Shown here: piece by piece, positions 52,869-64,000 of the stretch
How positions within the stretch are numbered: the stretch's first letter is position 1
Layout: the number at the start of each line of letters is the position of its first letter
Origin: Panonychus citri
Lineage: Eukaryota > Arthropoda > Arachnida > Trombidiformes > Tetranychidae
Assembly (NCBI RefSeq): GCF_014898815.1
Contig: NW_026515482.1
Span: 1-64,000, forward strand
DNA length: 64,000 nucleotides
Reading direction: 5' to 3'
Program-made: the position numbers and the translations under genes
Notes under the pieces: generated by a model
Told to the model about the DNA's origin: nothing
The model's input: the letters and a program-made list of their open reading frames with translations, nothing else
Database searches by the model: none

Positions 52869-54570
52869 ATGGAAAACCAATTGGTACCATTAGATGAAAA
52901 TATGAAAGTTACGATTGTGAACCGAAAAAAATCTTACGAAATTTCTAAACAAAAGTTATCATCGATTCCTTACTTTGTGAAACTATTTTCCAATTCTAAT
53001 TGTGATACAACCAAAATAGAACTTGATCTTGATGAAAGTTCATTTGATAATATTATCGAGTTTATTCTGGATGGTCATTTATCGATTTCTATGGAAAGTG
53101 TCTTTCTAATGATGGAAACTGCTGACTACCTTGGAATGGGCGAAACTAAACAGAAATATTATGATCTCTATCAATCAAATTTCAACATCAAACTATTGGA
53201 AAAGTTTTAGATTTTTATGAGAATCATAAATGTCTTGAAAACATTAATGAAGAGAAGCTTAATTCCTTTATTAGGAAGTATTTCATTCCAATCTCTCACA
53301 CAAAATCATATCTAAGATTTTCAGTTACTCTATTGGAGCGCTTATTAAAAATGGATTTGGTTGTTTCTTCGGAGTTGCAGATGTTCCAAGCTATTGTTCG
53401 ATGGTTCGAAGTTGATGAAAATACCCGAAAACAATATCTACCTGAACTCATGAAGTTCATTAATTTTTATCGTATGAATGATGAAGAGATTCTAAATTGC
53501 GTGTCAATATTTGAGAGTGTTGGAATCGATTCTAATCTTCGACAAGGAAAGAAGCCGCGTGCTTATCTACCACAATTCTGCCAATTTGATTGTAAAATTA
53601 ATCGACATTATGATAAGTCATTGATCTCAATCTATGAACTGGGTAAAGATAAAATTTACATTCGACGTTTATCAAGATCAAACCTCTGGACTAAATATGG
53701 TCAATTCACTCGAGATGAGACAATGTCCACTTCTCTGATTGAGGCTGATCATATAGTCGATGTAATATATGATTCTGGAAGAAAAGGTATTCGAGTTGAT
53801 TTGATTGGAAAGAAATTCAAATATCTTAAAATGTTTGGTGGTGACAATTCTTATTATGGTCAAGCTTACAAGTATTTTGCTCATGATTAGTAAGTACACT
53901 CGAGTGTATATATTAATTCTTAACGATTATATGATCTAAATACTTTCTATCTTCTCATATTCTTAGCACTTCTTCAAAGATAAGAAAATCGTACATGAAT
54001 CGCAAGAATGACAGAAATGTTTCTAAGCCATATAGTCTGGAAGCCATTTCTCTGGATGATTGCTTGGCGGGAATTTACCATGGAAATGCAGATTCTGTAG
54101 TGGTTAATGTTGGTCATATATCTGATAGCTGCGGGGTGGATAAATCTCATGATCAGTATTTTTATTGCACATCTCTTGATTATCGAAAATTGTCTTCATA
54201 TGAGATAAAAGGACCTGTCCAAACTCGGTACTGTTTTTTCAGATACAAATCAGATACGGTAAAGGTCGTGTACTTTTTGACGAGCCATGAATTCTTTAAA
54301 CAGATGCTTCAAGACGATTCAACTTATGTACTTGACTATTCGTTTCTGAAAGATTTCATCGGAAGCGATTCTCTTGATCACATTGAGCTGATTTCTCATA
54401 ACAACTCGATTCTAATTTGCAACAAGGAATCGAAAATGATTTATTCTTTTAACGGTGATATTGATATTGATTACAATGACTCTGATTATTGGCAATTTAT
54501 GTCTAAAATTGAATCTCCCGAAAAGATGATTACAATTGCATCTATTTGTTTGCCGATTGATTTTGAATAA
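52869..54570 (+). pseudogene. BTB family copy I (one frameshift in exon 1, exon 2 intact)
   Basis: Exon 1 52869-53889, intron 53890-53966, exon 2 53967-54570. The start differs from other copies (MENQLVPLDENMKVTIVNRK). The BTB domain is open to 53208, where GAAAAGTTTTAG lacks one T and makes a stop. The following frame is open to the GTAAGT donor (QMFQAIVRWFEVDENTRKQY; SLIEADHIVDVIYDSGRKG). Exon 2 is fully open (SLEAISLDDCLAGIYHG; VLDYSFLKDFIGSDSLDH; MITIASICLPIDFE). One base separates this copy from a full-length gene. The same lesion is found in D and F. Confidence 0.88.
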
Positions 54571-55065
54571 CTGATTGCCAATCAATTCAAACATCGATGT
54601 TCAATCATTCGAAACAGATCACCTTGATTGACTTTTCCTAATTTATGTAATAATCTTACCATTATATTTCAATTATCGCTTTTTAATTTCGTTTCAATAA
54701 ATCAAATAAATCATTGGATTCTTTAACACGTACAAATAATGAACGGAACTCATTTTTTTTTGTTGACAGTCAAAAGGATTAGGAAGTAATATGAAGGCTC
54801 GATCATTTTGCTGATTCTTTCACACCAAAGAGTCTCTCAGTAAACTTTTATTGGAAATAAATTGTTTAGATTGGATCAGATTAATTAGAATCAATTAAAA
54901 TCTAACCAACAATAGGCTTAACAAATCAATTAACAGATTTAATTTTCTTAATTAGAAGTTAATCTCATGACTCTCATCTAATAATCTAATCTCATGCAAG
55001 CATATTGATTGCTTTATCAGTTTTCAATTAAACTGATCTTCATCTGCTGATTTTCCTCATTTAAT

Positions 55066-55556
55066 AGATATTTATTCTGGATGGAAGCGCGAACTTGAAA
55101 TAAAGAAAACAAGAAAAATCATGCGATCAACATGATCGCTTTTCTTAGTAAATTTGAGAGATCGAATCATGAATGTCATCTTTTCTGTCTTTTTTTGATC
55201 AAACGGAACAAAAATTTTGTCAACCTTAAGTTAAACAGGGCAATCAAATCTTTGATTAACCCCTCGAAGTTTAATATCCCAGGGCGTGCGATCGATACAA
55301 TTGAAAAACTTACATTCATCTGATGCTCTTTCTTTTCTCTTTCTTTTCTGTCTAATCCTCTTATTAATCTCATTAACATTTCAATTTGGTCAATTTAACG
55401 CCGCTTTTTTTCATTAATTAATAACTTTTGACCCTGACCACCTATGACATTAGTTCTATTTTATGTTGTTGAAGATTTTATTGCTAATAATCTCTGCATA
55501 TATTTAATACAAGATTGTATCTTCTCAATGTCGAGGCTCAAATGTCCTGTTTAATT
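55066..55556. repeat. 500-bp non-coding module, copy 2
   Basis: Near-identical to 52210-52705. Flanked by a 130-base direct repeat, consistent with copying by unequal exchange or template switching. Confidence 0.85.
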
Positions 55557-55629
55557 TTCTTAATTAGAAGTTAATCTCATGACTCTCATCTAATAATCTA
55601 ATCTCATGCAAGCATATTGATTGCTTGAT

Positions 55630-55669
55630 CAGTTTTCGGTAAGATGAGCGTTCATCTTACCCAGTTTTC
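55630..55669. repeat. 24-base perfect-stem hairpin flanked by an 8-bp duplication
   Basis: GGTAAGATGA, loop GCGT, TCATCTTACC (55638-55661) is flanked on both sides by CAGTTTTC. The paralogous site near 55020 has one uninterrupted CAGTTTTC. It looks like a minimal transposon remnant or excision footprint with an hAT-sized target duplication. Confidence 0.7.
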
Positions 55670-56909
55670 AATTAAACTGATCTTCATCTGCTGATTTTCC
55701 TCATTTAATAGATATGACGAAATGTTCAGGTTTTGGTTTCTCATTTGATTACTACATATGATTGTAATTAGCTTTTATTTTTGATTTGGTGATTAATTAA
55801 TTATCAATATTTTTTACATGAAACTCTAGACAAATTAAAAATCACCATTTAATGAATTAGTCTCAAAACGAGATTTATTAGATAATTAATATCTTTGGAC
55901 CTGTTGATTAAGTCAAACATCCATTTCTTCACATTTATGTAAATTACAATCAAATTTCTTGAGTTTGAAAAGGAAACCAAGTAGAAACCATTAAATTGAG
56001 TCCATTTTCTTTGTCTACTAAAAGTTAAACTCTTTTATGAAAACCGTTAGTTTTTATTAATGATAATTAGAGATTAACAATGTACATTAATTAAATGAAG
56101 ATACGAAATGTTGTTAATCGGATTCGACTGACTAATGCACTTATGATTGGATATACAAATTGAAGACGAATTTTAATTATCAACTAGAAAGGAGTCGATT
56201 GCTTAGATTTTGTTATCGGTTACATTGAGAAAACTAACAAAACTTCATTTAGTTCAAAACTATTGACTAGGAAAAGTCGACTTGCACCATCATAATGAAA
56301 CTCAATGTTTACATTTCCAAGTTATTGAATCGAGATCTGAATCAGTCAACCTCAGAAACACAAGGTTGTGATCAAATCACTTGATTTATTAATTGTTGGA
56401 TTATGATGTGACAAATCACTTAGATTTTCATTAATTGATTTCATTTTAAATTGAAAACAAGTCTGATTGTTTATTGTTTTGTCTTTAATTTCAATGTAAT
56501 TTGCAAACCAGTTGATGGAGATTCAATTGATTCAAAGATATTCATGAAATGCATTAACTTTTCGATAACAATTTACCACGATAATATTTAATAACATCGA
56601 TAACTATTACGGTTAAATAAATACCAGGGACGAAATGAAGCCAATACGTTTAGTCGCTAATCTATTTTTCAAATTTAGTCCGAAACATTACCAAGTCCAA
56701 AGCTTACTGAATGTTAACAGATCATTTTGAACCTTTGAACTTTTAAATTACAATTGAAATATGATGAGGCTTTTTAATTGTTTATCATAGTAATTGCATA
56801 AGCAATTAAGGTTTTCTGAGAATTGTTTTTGTTTTGAAAATTCTAATCTAATGATTGAAATCGGAGGATTTGACGATTCAAAATGATGTTAATTAAATTT
56901 TCTCAGCAA

Positions 56910-57473
56910 TTAGTTGTAATAATCAACTTGTTCAGATCTCATATTAATATTAATAGTTGATAGACAAGATAAATCCAAAGCTTTGTGTACATAATTTGTA
57001 AACATTGGAAAAGAAAAATAAATTTTTTTTGCAAAATTGATTGAAATCCAATTGTTTCCAACTAATTGATTCAATTTACTTCGTTTAACAATTGAGATTA
57101 AATATCGTAATTGTATCTTTTCCTCTTCTATTAGATTCTTAACTCTATTCATTATCTTTAATCTTTTCTATCAATTTCTCAATTTGTGAGTTAATCTCCA
57201 TCTCGAAATCTCTTTCATTCCAAGTCCAATCTCTTTGATTTGTTTAGTGAATTTTCCAGCGACATTAAAGTTAAAAGGAATTCGTCGATTGGGTCGAAAA
57301 TTGTCCAGCAAAGTACCAAGAGTTTTGATAGCATAACAAGACTCGTTCGCTGCTCGATCAACAGAATAATCATTTAGAAATTCTTCACCATTGCTGTAAA
57401 CATCATATCGAAACAGTTCTAAACTCAATCTAATCTTTTTTAATCTTCTCCATATAATCGATAACTTAATCAA
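56910..57473 (-). pseudogene. 3' fragment of the helical-protein gene, inverted copy
   Basis: The minus strand encodes AIKTLGTLLDNFRPNRRIPF, KFTKQIKEIGLGMKE and, further on, KIQLRYLISIVKRSKLNQ. These match the last 130 residues of the gene at 60318 (ETLGTLLDNFRPNRRTPF; KIQLRYLTSIVKRSKLIP). Frameshifts and a deletion of the coiled-coil segment break it. No upstream part is present. Confidence 0.8.
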
Positions 57474-57833
57474 AAAAGATCGGAACAGTCACTTGATCGC
57501 TTCTTCGAAATGTATTTTGATGGAATTTAATGATTGGATTTGAGAAATCATTATCTTAGGATCAACAAATCTGACTTGGTGATTAGTAGATTTCAGCTTT
57601 TGATCTTGGCGATTGGTGAATACGCACCTAAGACAATGTCAATAGAAATAAAGAATCAATATTTCATAAGATTTTTAATTATTAATGAATTAAATGATTT
57701 TATTGTTATTGATGAATTGAAATTAAGAAACAAAATGTAATATTGTAAGAAAGGTACATAAGGAATAGTCAATCAAATTTACTTGTTTCAAATGATTAAA
57801 CATCAATATTTTAAATTGACTGACAATTAGTTA
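57474..57833. other. AT-rich stretch between the inverted gene fragment and BTB copy J
   Basis: No supported gene. A 68-residue open frame on the plus strand has no recognisable domain and is probably incidental. Confidence 0.4.
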
Positions 57834-59577
57834 TTACTCCAATCCGATCGGGAAAAAGACGGATGCAATTGCGATCATCTTTTCGGGAGATTCACTTGTA
57901 GATATAAATTGCCAGCAATCAGTAGCCTCAATATAAGAATAAATCATTTTCGATTCCTTGTTACAAATTAGAATCGAGTTGTTATGAGAGATCAGCTCAA
58001 TGTGATCAAGAGAATCGCTTCCGATGAAATCTTTCAGAAACGAATAGTCAAGTACAGCTACTTTACTTCCAAATCCTCGCAATGAATGTCGACTGAAATC
58101 AACTTTCGTCAAATAATACAAGACTTTTGATTCGTTATTTGTATTTAAAGAGAAACATGACAGAGCTTGAGTTGATCCTTGGAATTCACAAGCAGACAGT
58201 TTTCGATAATCAACAGATCGAAGATAATATTGATTAGTCGATCTATGAACATCAAACTCATCAGATTCAGGGGATCTTTCAGGGGACTTATCATCAACAC
58301 ACGAATTGCTATCGTCATCATTCCATTCTTTAATCCAAGCATCATCACTCGAATATCCATCCCGATAGCAAATTCCCTCCAGCTTATCACCAGAGCAATG
58401 GCTTCCACACGCTTTATGTTGAAAACTTCATAACTAGATTCTTTAGGCCTATTCGCGATCTTTAAATGGGTACTAAGGGTGTAGAAAAGATAGAGAATAG
58501 TTAGATTATGTTATAACTAAGAATCAGTAAATATACTCACGAATCAGTACAAAAATCATGAGCGAAGTACTTGTAAACTTGACCATAATAAGAATCGTCA
58601 CCACCAAACATTTTCAAATATTTGAATTTCTTTGTGTTCCAATCAACTCGAATACCTTTTCTTCCAGAATCATAGATTATATCGACAATATGATCAGCCT
58701 CAATCAGAGAAGTGGACATTGTCTCATCGCGAGTGAATCGGTAACTTTTTGTCCAATTATTTGATCTTGACAATCGACGGATCTCAATCTTATCTTCACC
58801 AAGTTCATAGATTGAGACCAAAGACTTGTAGGAATGTCGATTACTTTTACAATCAGATTGGCAGAATTCGGGTTGACAAGCATGGGGAGAATGTTCTTTC
58901 AACTGTTGATTGAACTCAGAATTTCCGAACCTTAAAAGGACTCTTGTTATCTCTCTTTCTGTCAAATGACAAAAATTGACGAACTTAATGAGTTGAGGAA
59001 GATATTTTTTCCGATCTTTTTCATTCGATTTAACCCAACGATCAATAGCTGCAACTATTTGATACTCGAAAGAAACAACCAAATCCATTTTTAAAATTCG
59101 TTCAATTAGAGCGACAGGAAACTGCAGAAATGCTAACGTGTTGGAAATTGGAACAAAATATTTCCCAATGAAAGATTTCACCGCATCTTCAGTAAAATTT
59201 TCAGGGTATTTACGATTCTCATAAAAATCCAAAAACTCGCTCAATCGTTTTATATTGAAATTAGACACGAAACAATCATAATACTTCTGCTTGATATCGT
59301 CCATTTCGAGATAATCAGCAATTTCCATCATTGAGAAGGCATTTTCCATGGATATTGATAGATGATTGTTGACGATAAAATCAACAATATTATCGAATGA
59401 ACTTTCATCAAGATCAAATACTATTTTGGTTGTGTCGGCCAAGTCACAATCAGAATCGGCTAATAATTTCACAAAGTAAGGAATCGATGATAACTTTTGT
59501 TTAGAAATTTCGTAAGATTTTTTTCTATTCACAATCGTAACATTAGTATTTTCTAAAAGGATAAATTGATCTTCCAT
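57834..59577 (-). pseudogene. BTB/POZ-BACK family, copy J (two exons, one frameshift in exon 2)
   Basis: Exon 1 (59577-58541) is fully open: SYEISKQKLSSIPYFVKLLA, ENAFSMMEIADYLEMDDIKQ, SNTLAFLQFPVALIERILKM, SLIEADHIVDIIYDSGRKG. The GTGAGT donor starts at 58540 and the exon 2 acceptor CTTAG ends at 58475. Exon 2 (58474-57834) reads VEAIALV, then one base is missing near 58387 (GCTCTGGTGATAAG). In the other frame the C-terminal domain is open to the end (VLDYSFLKDFIGSDSLDH; MIAIASVFFPIGLE). A single base separates it from a full gene. A TATATATA box stands at about 59650. Opposite orientation to copies B-I; closest to A and K. Confidence 0.87.
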
Positions 59578-60317
59578 CTTGAACACTTTAAGGAAACTAA
59601 CGGTTAAATGAAATTTGTTTTAATGAATCGAATTAAAAAGAATTAAGCTTATATATACAAAGAGAAAAGAAAATAATGGCCACTAGGTTCTCTCTTCAAC
59701 AAAGAGTAATAGCTTACTGATCTTCGCTCCAAACACATTTCGTCATTCCCCAAATAGAAGCGCGTATTTAAAATTAAGACAATTAAAATATAATAAGAAA
59801 TTGATTATGATCTCGATGCATTTGATTTCGACATAAATTTGATTAATAATTATTGATTTACAAGCGATTTGTTTCAATTATTCTAGATGATGTTCCAACT
59901 AACGGCTTTTTAGGTCTAAGGTGCTAATTCATTGTTGAGACCTTTTGTCATCAAATACTTAAAGTCTCGGCGTTTGGGATGTGGATATAATTGAAGCTTT
60001 CCTCTCTCAATATGAAATTTCACATGAAACTCTCAGTGAATTCAATATAACCGCGTCAATCTCATGTTATCATTTCTCAGCTGATAAATACAATTGACAC
60101 CAAAGAGTAGTTCTCTTTGATTGTTGATATATTGACATAAACATTAAATCTGATGAAATATTGATTCTTTGTTTCTAATAGTAATTTTCTTTTGGGTTGT
60201 GCACAATTTACACACATTTCAATCTAAATTAATCGTCCAAAGTTTGATTATTTGTTGTAACCTATTAGATTTTCTCAATAATCTGTAAATTTTTTGTTAT
60301 TATTTTCCACTAATCAC
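59578..60317. other. Divergent intergenic region between BTB copy J and the helical-protein gene
   Basis: Contains the putative TATA box of copy J (59648-59659, minus). Fragments homologous to sequences between other BTB copies occur at 59740-59780 (AAATAGAAGCGCG). No gene is visible. Confidence 0.5.
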
Positions 60318-62430
60318 ATGATTGTTGGACAAGTGAATTTGAAGCCAATGGACAGTTCATTTCAAAGAATTGGAGAAATTTCTAGTACAACGGACTATCA
60401 ATATCTTTGTGTGTTATTTCAAAATTTGATCAAAGATGTTGAGTTTTATCGTGATCAACTAAATTTGAATGGAAATTCAATTGCTGCTAGGAGAGAAACT
60501 GATTTTATAAGAAAAAAGATTGAAATTGTCAATGAAACTCTTTCCTCATTAAATTTCATCAAAACTCATTTAGAAGAAGCGGTCAATGTGATTGTTCCGA
60601 TCTCTTATCCCTCTTCGCGTGGACCATCAGATGAATACGCTGATTTTGGTGTTTTGAGTTTATTAACTGAGACGTTGATTGGAAAATTCAAATCATTTAC
60701 TAGTCGAAAACTAAGAGAATGTATAACCCAATTGGATTCTTTGGATTCTGGTCACAAATCTCCTTATGATTTCTCATCGATAATTAATGAACTGTTGAAG
60801 TCTTTGGAAAACAATTCAAATCCTGATTCTCAAATCCAATTAGAATCATTACTTAAACTTGCTCAAAGTGAATTACAATTTATCAGGCAATCAAAAGATA
60901 TGAATGAAGGACAATTAACACTAATCAAAATCTATTGTGATAAACTTAATCTTCTGGATGATGAATTATCATCAATTGACAAGGAAACGGAAAACAAACC
61001 AAAGCAAAAAGCAAAGAAATTACGAGATATCGTTAATGGAACTCGATTAATTATCAAAGAAACGTTCGAATTGATTGTTGCTCTAAAAACAATCGATTGG
61101 ATCAACGAAAGTGACGACATATTTGTCATGATTAACGAGAAAGGGGTTTATTCTTTTGATGATGTTATCGATTACATGGAGAAGATTAAAAAAGATTGGA
61201 TTGAGTTCAAAACTGTTAATGAAACGAGTAAAGTTTGTCGACTTGCAGCATTAAGGAGATTCAATGTTTACATCAAACAAATGAAGAAATTGTCAATACT
61301 TAAATCTGAATTGGAATCAGATTGGATCATTTTAGGAATAAAAAATATCACAAATAGTTTCAATCGAATTGAAAAGTCTTCCTTGTGGATTAGAAAAAGT
61401 GCTCATTGGCTCACTTATAAGATTATGCCCAAGCCAACGGTCAATGTTCCTGATGGATTCATCCGGGATGATCCTATTTATGAAGAATTGAATTCGAATC
61501 TGCATCAACATGTTTTAATTATTTTAATTCATATTATAAGGTATCTTCATTATCTTAGTTTATCGACTTGGAACAAATTTCAGATTAGAAAACCCGGAAA
61601 AGTATGTTATGATTTCATTGATATGTTCTTTGTTATCGAATCTTCAATTGCTTCAGATTTCAATGATGATGAATTACATTCGATATCTTTAGACTTGGCT
61701 GATCGTTTATGTTTGGCAAAGATCAAAATTGCAAACGATCGAGATGCATTAGAATATCGACTTTTCCGTTATAAGCCAAAAAAACCTCATAAATTTCCCG
61801 AATTACAGAAAATACTGCAAATTAAACATAGCAAGAAATATTCTAAGACATTCTACTATTTCAAAGAAAATTTAGATGAAATTCTCAATGGATTCAATCG
61901 TAAAGTTACTAATCGAGGACAAATGATGATCATGGAAAGTGGCATGGAAATGATGAAAAGATCATGGAGAACATTGAAGCTTTTTCGATGAAGCCTATCG
62001 GACAGGAGAAGATTTTCTAATGGATTATATCGTTAATCAAGCATCGAATGAGTTTTGTTATGTTATCGAAACTCTTGGCACTTTGTTGGACAATTTTCGA
62101 CCCAATAGACGAACTCCTTTTAGCTTTAGCGCCGATGGAAAATTCACCAAACAAATTAACGAGATTGGACTTGGAATGAAAAAAGATTTCGAGATGGAGA
62201 TTAACTCACAAATAGAGAAATTAAAAGCTTCGATCAAAGAAAACGAAGAGAATTTAGAATCGACAAAAGAGGAAAAGATACAATTAAGATACTTAACATC
62301 GATAGTCAAACGAAGTAAATTGATTCCAATCAAAGAGATCGAATTGAGTGAAAAAGATGAAATTGAAATATTAAGAGAGATAATCGAAGAGTATGAATAC
62401 ACTTTGATTCTTTATGGACCAATTAATTGA
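60318..62430 (+). pseudogene. Unrecognised long helical protein (about 700 residues), one frameshift near the 3' end
   Basis: The frame is open from ATG 60318 to 61991 (about 558 residues). It is almost entirely helical and rich in Lys, Glu, Ile and Asn, with FQRIGEISSTTDYQYLCVLF near the start, KAKKLRDIVNGTRLIIKETF and LHQHVLIILIHIIRYLHYLS (a hydrophobic stretch). A one-base frameshift in a T run at about 61977 separates the last part (61990-62430), which holds TLGTLLDNFRPNRRTPF and a coiled coil (EINSQIEKLKASIKENEE). Remnants of this gene are at 38.8, 44.3 and 56.9-57.5 kb. I do not recognise the family; it seems to have been amplified with the BTB genes. Confidence 0.65.
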
Positions 62431-63528
62431 TTTTGTAACCCGACAATTTGATACTAGAACAAAATATTCTCTATTCTTATAATTTCCTTTATGTAATCAT
62501 GCCAATCCGAAGGAGATGAACATAAAATTATCAATTTTACATTGATTTAGTTGAAGATTCTAATGAAAAGCTAATTAATCATCATCTACAGTTAATCATT
62601 TGAATATCAAAGAACTGAAAAATTAGTTGCTAATTCACTAGTAACAAATTGCGATTAGCTGATTCATAATACTTTTGCTCCGAGCTTCATCTTTGGCTAT
62701 CAGGTGAGAAATATTAACCATTAACATCGAAACATTGTGAATTCGAGCTTTAAAGTTAAATCAACAAGTTAATTCTTGTCGAGAGTTATTATTGGATTAA
62801 AGCGAAGACATTGAGTGAATCACATTAACAACATTTCGTATCTTCATTTAATTAATGTACATTGTTAATCTTTAATTATCACAGTTAAAAGAAACGGTTT
62901 TCACAAAAAGAGTTTAACTTTTAACTGTCAAAAGAAAATCGTCGAGTCTATTCGGTTTCCTTTTCAAACTCAAGACATTCGATTGCAATTTACATAAATG
63001 TGAAGAAATGGATGTTGGACTTAATCAACAGGTCCAAAGATACTAATTATCTAATAGAACTTGACTAATACATTGAAAAGCGAAGATATTAATGATCAAT
63101 TCTAGTCAAATCAATAATAAGAGCCAATTAACAATCGGATTATAAACCAAAGCAAAAACAATTCGTCATTGGTAACTAGAAGCAGCTCAATTTTCCTAAT
63201 TAATCTGATGCAATGTAAACAATTTATTTCTAATAGACTAAAGTGAATAATTAATAAACTCTTTCGACTTTTTAATAAAAAAGAAATTCTTTCAAAGAAT
63301 TGACAAAATAATTTCTAACTAAAGGTTGATGAATCTTTAAATTATTTTCTAATCATTTTGATCGTGGATAAAAAAAAGATGAGATTCGTTATGATTTGTA
63401 ATTGGCAATGAATTGAATGATTTTATTGAGTTGAAATTAAGTGAAAATGAAATATTATGGTGAAGATAAACATGTAAATTGAGAAAATTGAGAATCAATA
63501 TTTCAACAGATTTGCAATTAATTAGTTA
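62431..63528. other. Intergenic stretch before BTB copy K
   Basis: No gene is visible. From about 62800 to 63060 the sequence is the reverse complement of the conserved inter-copy DNA seen at 49.7-50.0 kb and 55.9-56.1 kb (for example GTCCAAAGATA and TCAATTAATGTACATTG blocks), showing that the inverted copies carried their flanks with them. Confidence 0.55.
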
Positions 63529-64000
63529 TTATTCCAATCCGATCGGGAAAAAGACGGATGCAATTGTGATCATCTTTTCGGGAGATTCAATTTTAGACAT
63601 AAATTGCCAATGATCAGAATCCACAACATAAGAATAGATTATTTTCGATTCCTTGTTGCAAATTAGAATCAAGTTGTTATGAGAAATCAGCTCGATGTGA
63701 TCAAGAGAATCGCTTCCGATGAAATCTTTCAGAAACGAATAGTCAAGTGCATACACTTTACTTTTATCATCTCGTAATAAATATCGACTGAAATCACGTT
63801 TCGTCAAATAGTACAAGACTTTGTGATAATTTGATTCGCTATTTGGATTTGAAGACAAACATGACAGAGCTTGAGCTGATCCTTTGAGTTCACCAGAGGA
63901 CAATTCTCGATAATCAAGAGATGGAAGATAATATTGCTTTTGCGATTTCTTAATAAAAGCATCACACTCATCAGATTCCGAAGATCTATGATTACGTCGT
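63529..64000 (-). CDS. BTB family copy K, exon 2 (partial, continues past the window)
   Basis: Open from the right edge down to the stop at 63529. It encodes the C-terminal domain: YYLPSLDYRELSSGELKG, KVLYYLTKRDFSRYLLRD, ALDYSFLKDFIGSDSLDH, MITIASVFFPIGLE. It is very close to exon 2 of copy J, including the FFPIGLE ending. No lesion in the part present. Confidence 0.83.
   Translation of the reverse strand, partial: RRNHRSSESDECDAFIKKSQKQYYLPSLDYRELSSGELKGSAQALSCLSSNPNSESNYHKVLYYLTKRDFSRYLLRDDKSKVYALDYSFLKDFIGSDSLDHIELISHNNLILICNKESKIIYSYVVDSDHWQFMSKIESPEKMITIASVFFPIGLE

Larger units (their letters stand above)
54571..56909. other. Long intergenic stretch after BTB copy I
   Basis: No gene is visible. 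It is homologous to 49113-50200, but with an insertion from about 54943 to 55690 made of a direct repeat of about 130 bases (54943-55065 and 55551-55712) around the second copy of the 500-bp module. A fresh 24-base hairpin insertion stands at 55638. From about 56500 the sequence is unique and AT-rich. Confidence 0.6.

Overview
This is eukaryotic, AT-rich arthropod DNA. Short introns (about 60-80 bases, GTAAGT/GTGAGT...TTTTAG), white-type ABCG transporter fragments and a dense tandem BTB-domain family suggest a chelicerate, probably a spider mite such as Tetranychus. The species call is inference. There is no bacterial gene organisation, CRISPR array, rRNA or convincing intact tRNA.

The host content is a tandem array of at least eleven copies of one two-exon gene. 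Exon 1 encodes a BTB/POZ plus BACK-like protein and exon 2 a conserved C-terminal domain. The copies are A (1-531, minus, cut by the edge), B (split around a giant transposon), C, D, E, F, G, H and I (36.5-54.6 kb, plus), J (57.8-59.6 kb, minus) and K (63.5 kb, minus, cut by the edge). Copy G (47403-49112) is the clean full-length member; most others carry one or more small indels. C-D and E-F are two copies of a 5.4-kb tandem duplication. Between the BTB copies lie decayed ABCG pieces and pieces of an unrecognised helical protein whose best copy is at 60318-62430.

The left third is a transposon graveyard: a nearly intact Tigger/pogo element (1445-2966, TA target duplication), a broken Ty3/Gypsy element (about 3.4-7.3 kb) with a Tigger-like MITE in it, a zinc-knuckle/DEDDh-exonuclease-like ORF (7573-8605), and a Mutator-like element (9573-13658, 10-bp target duplication TAATTCTCTG) that contains a Tourist-like MITE in an intron and a second, spliced Cys-rich gene on the opposite strand.

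The centrepiece is a complete 19.5-kb Polinton/Maverick (14162-33666) inserted in an exon of BTB copy B. Both ends are visible: short terminal inverted repeats starting AGTAGTA, and a perfect 6-bp target duplication GACATT. The left arm (plus strand) carries a series of small spliced genes and then protein-primed DNA polymerase B. The right arm (minus strand) carries, in order from the polymerase outward, adenovirus-type protease, major capsid protein, a basic protein, the minor capsid (penton) protein, chromodomain integrase, two small unknown or basic proteins, packaging ATPase, a possible nuclease-like protein, an unknown protein, a TATA-binding-protein (TBP) homologue, a 34-residue membrane peptide and another unknown. 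Three points stand out. The minor capsid protein has a roughly 450-residue internally repeated coiled coil inserted in it. The element encodes a TBP homologue. At least seven right-arm genes have a GTATAA-type box 30-50 bases before their start codon, which fits an element-encoded TBP acting on its own late promoters.

Most damaged genes, in the Polinton and in the BTB array, are damaged by single-base indels, often in A or T runs, and not by stop-codon substitutions. Real decay and consensus errors in a repeat-rich assembly cannot be told apart from this sequence alone.
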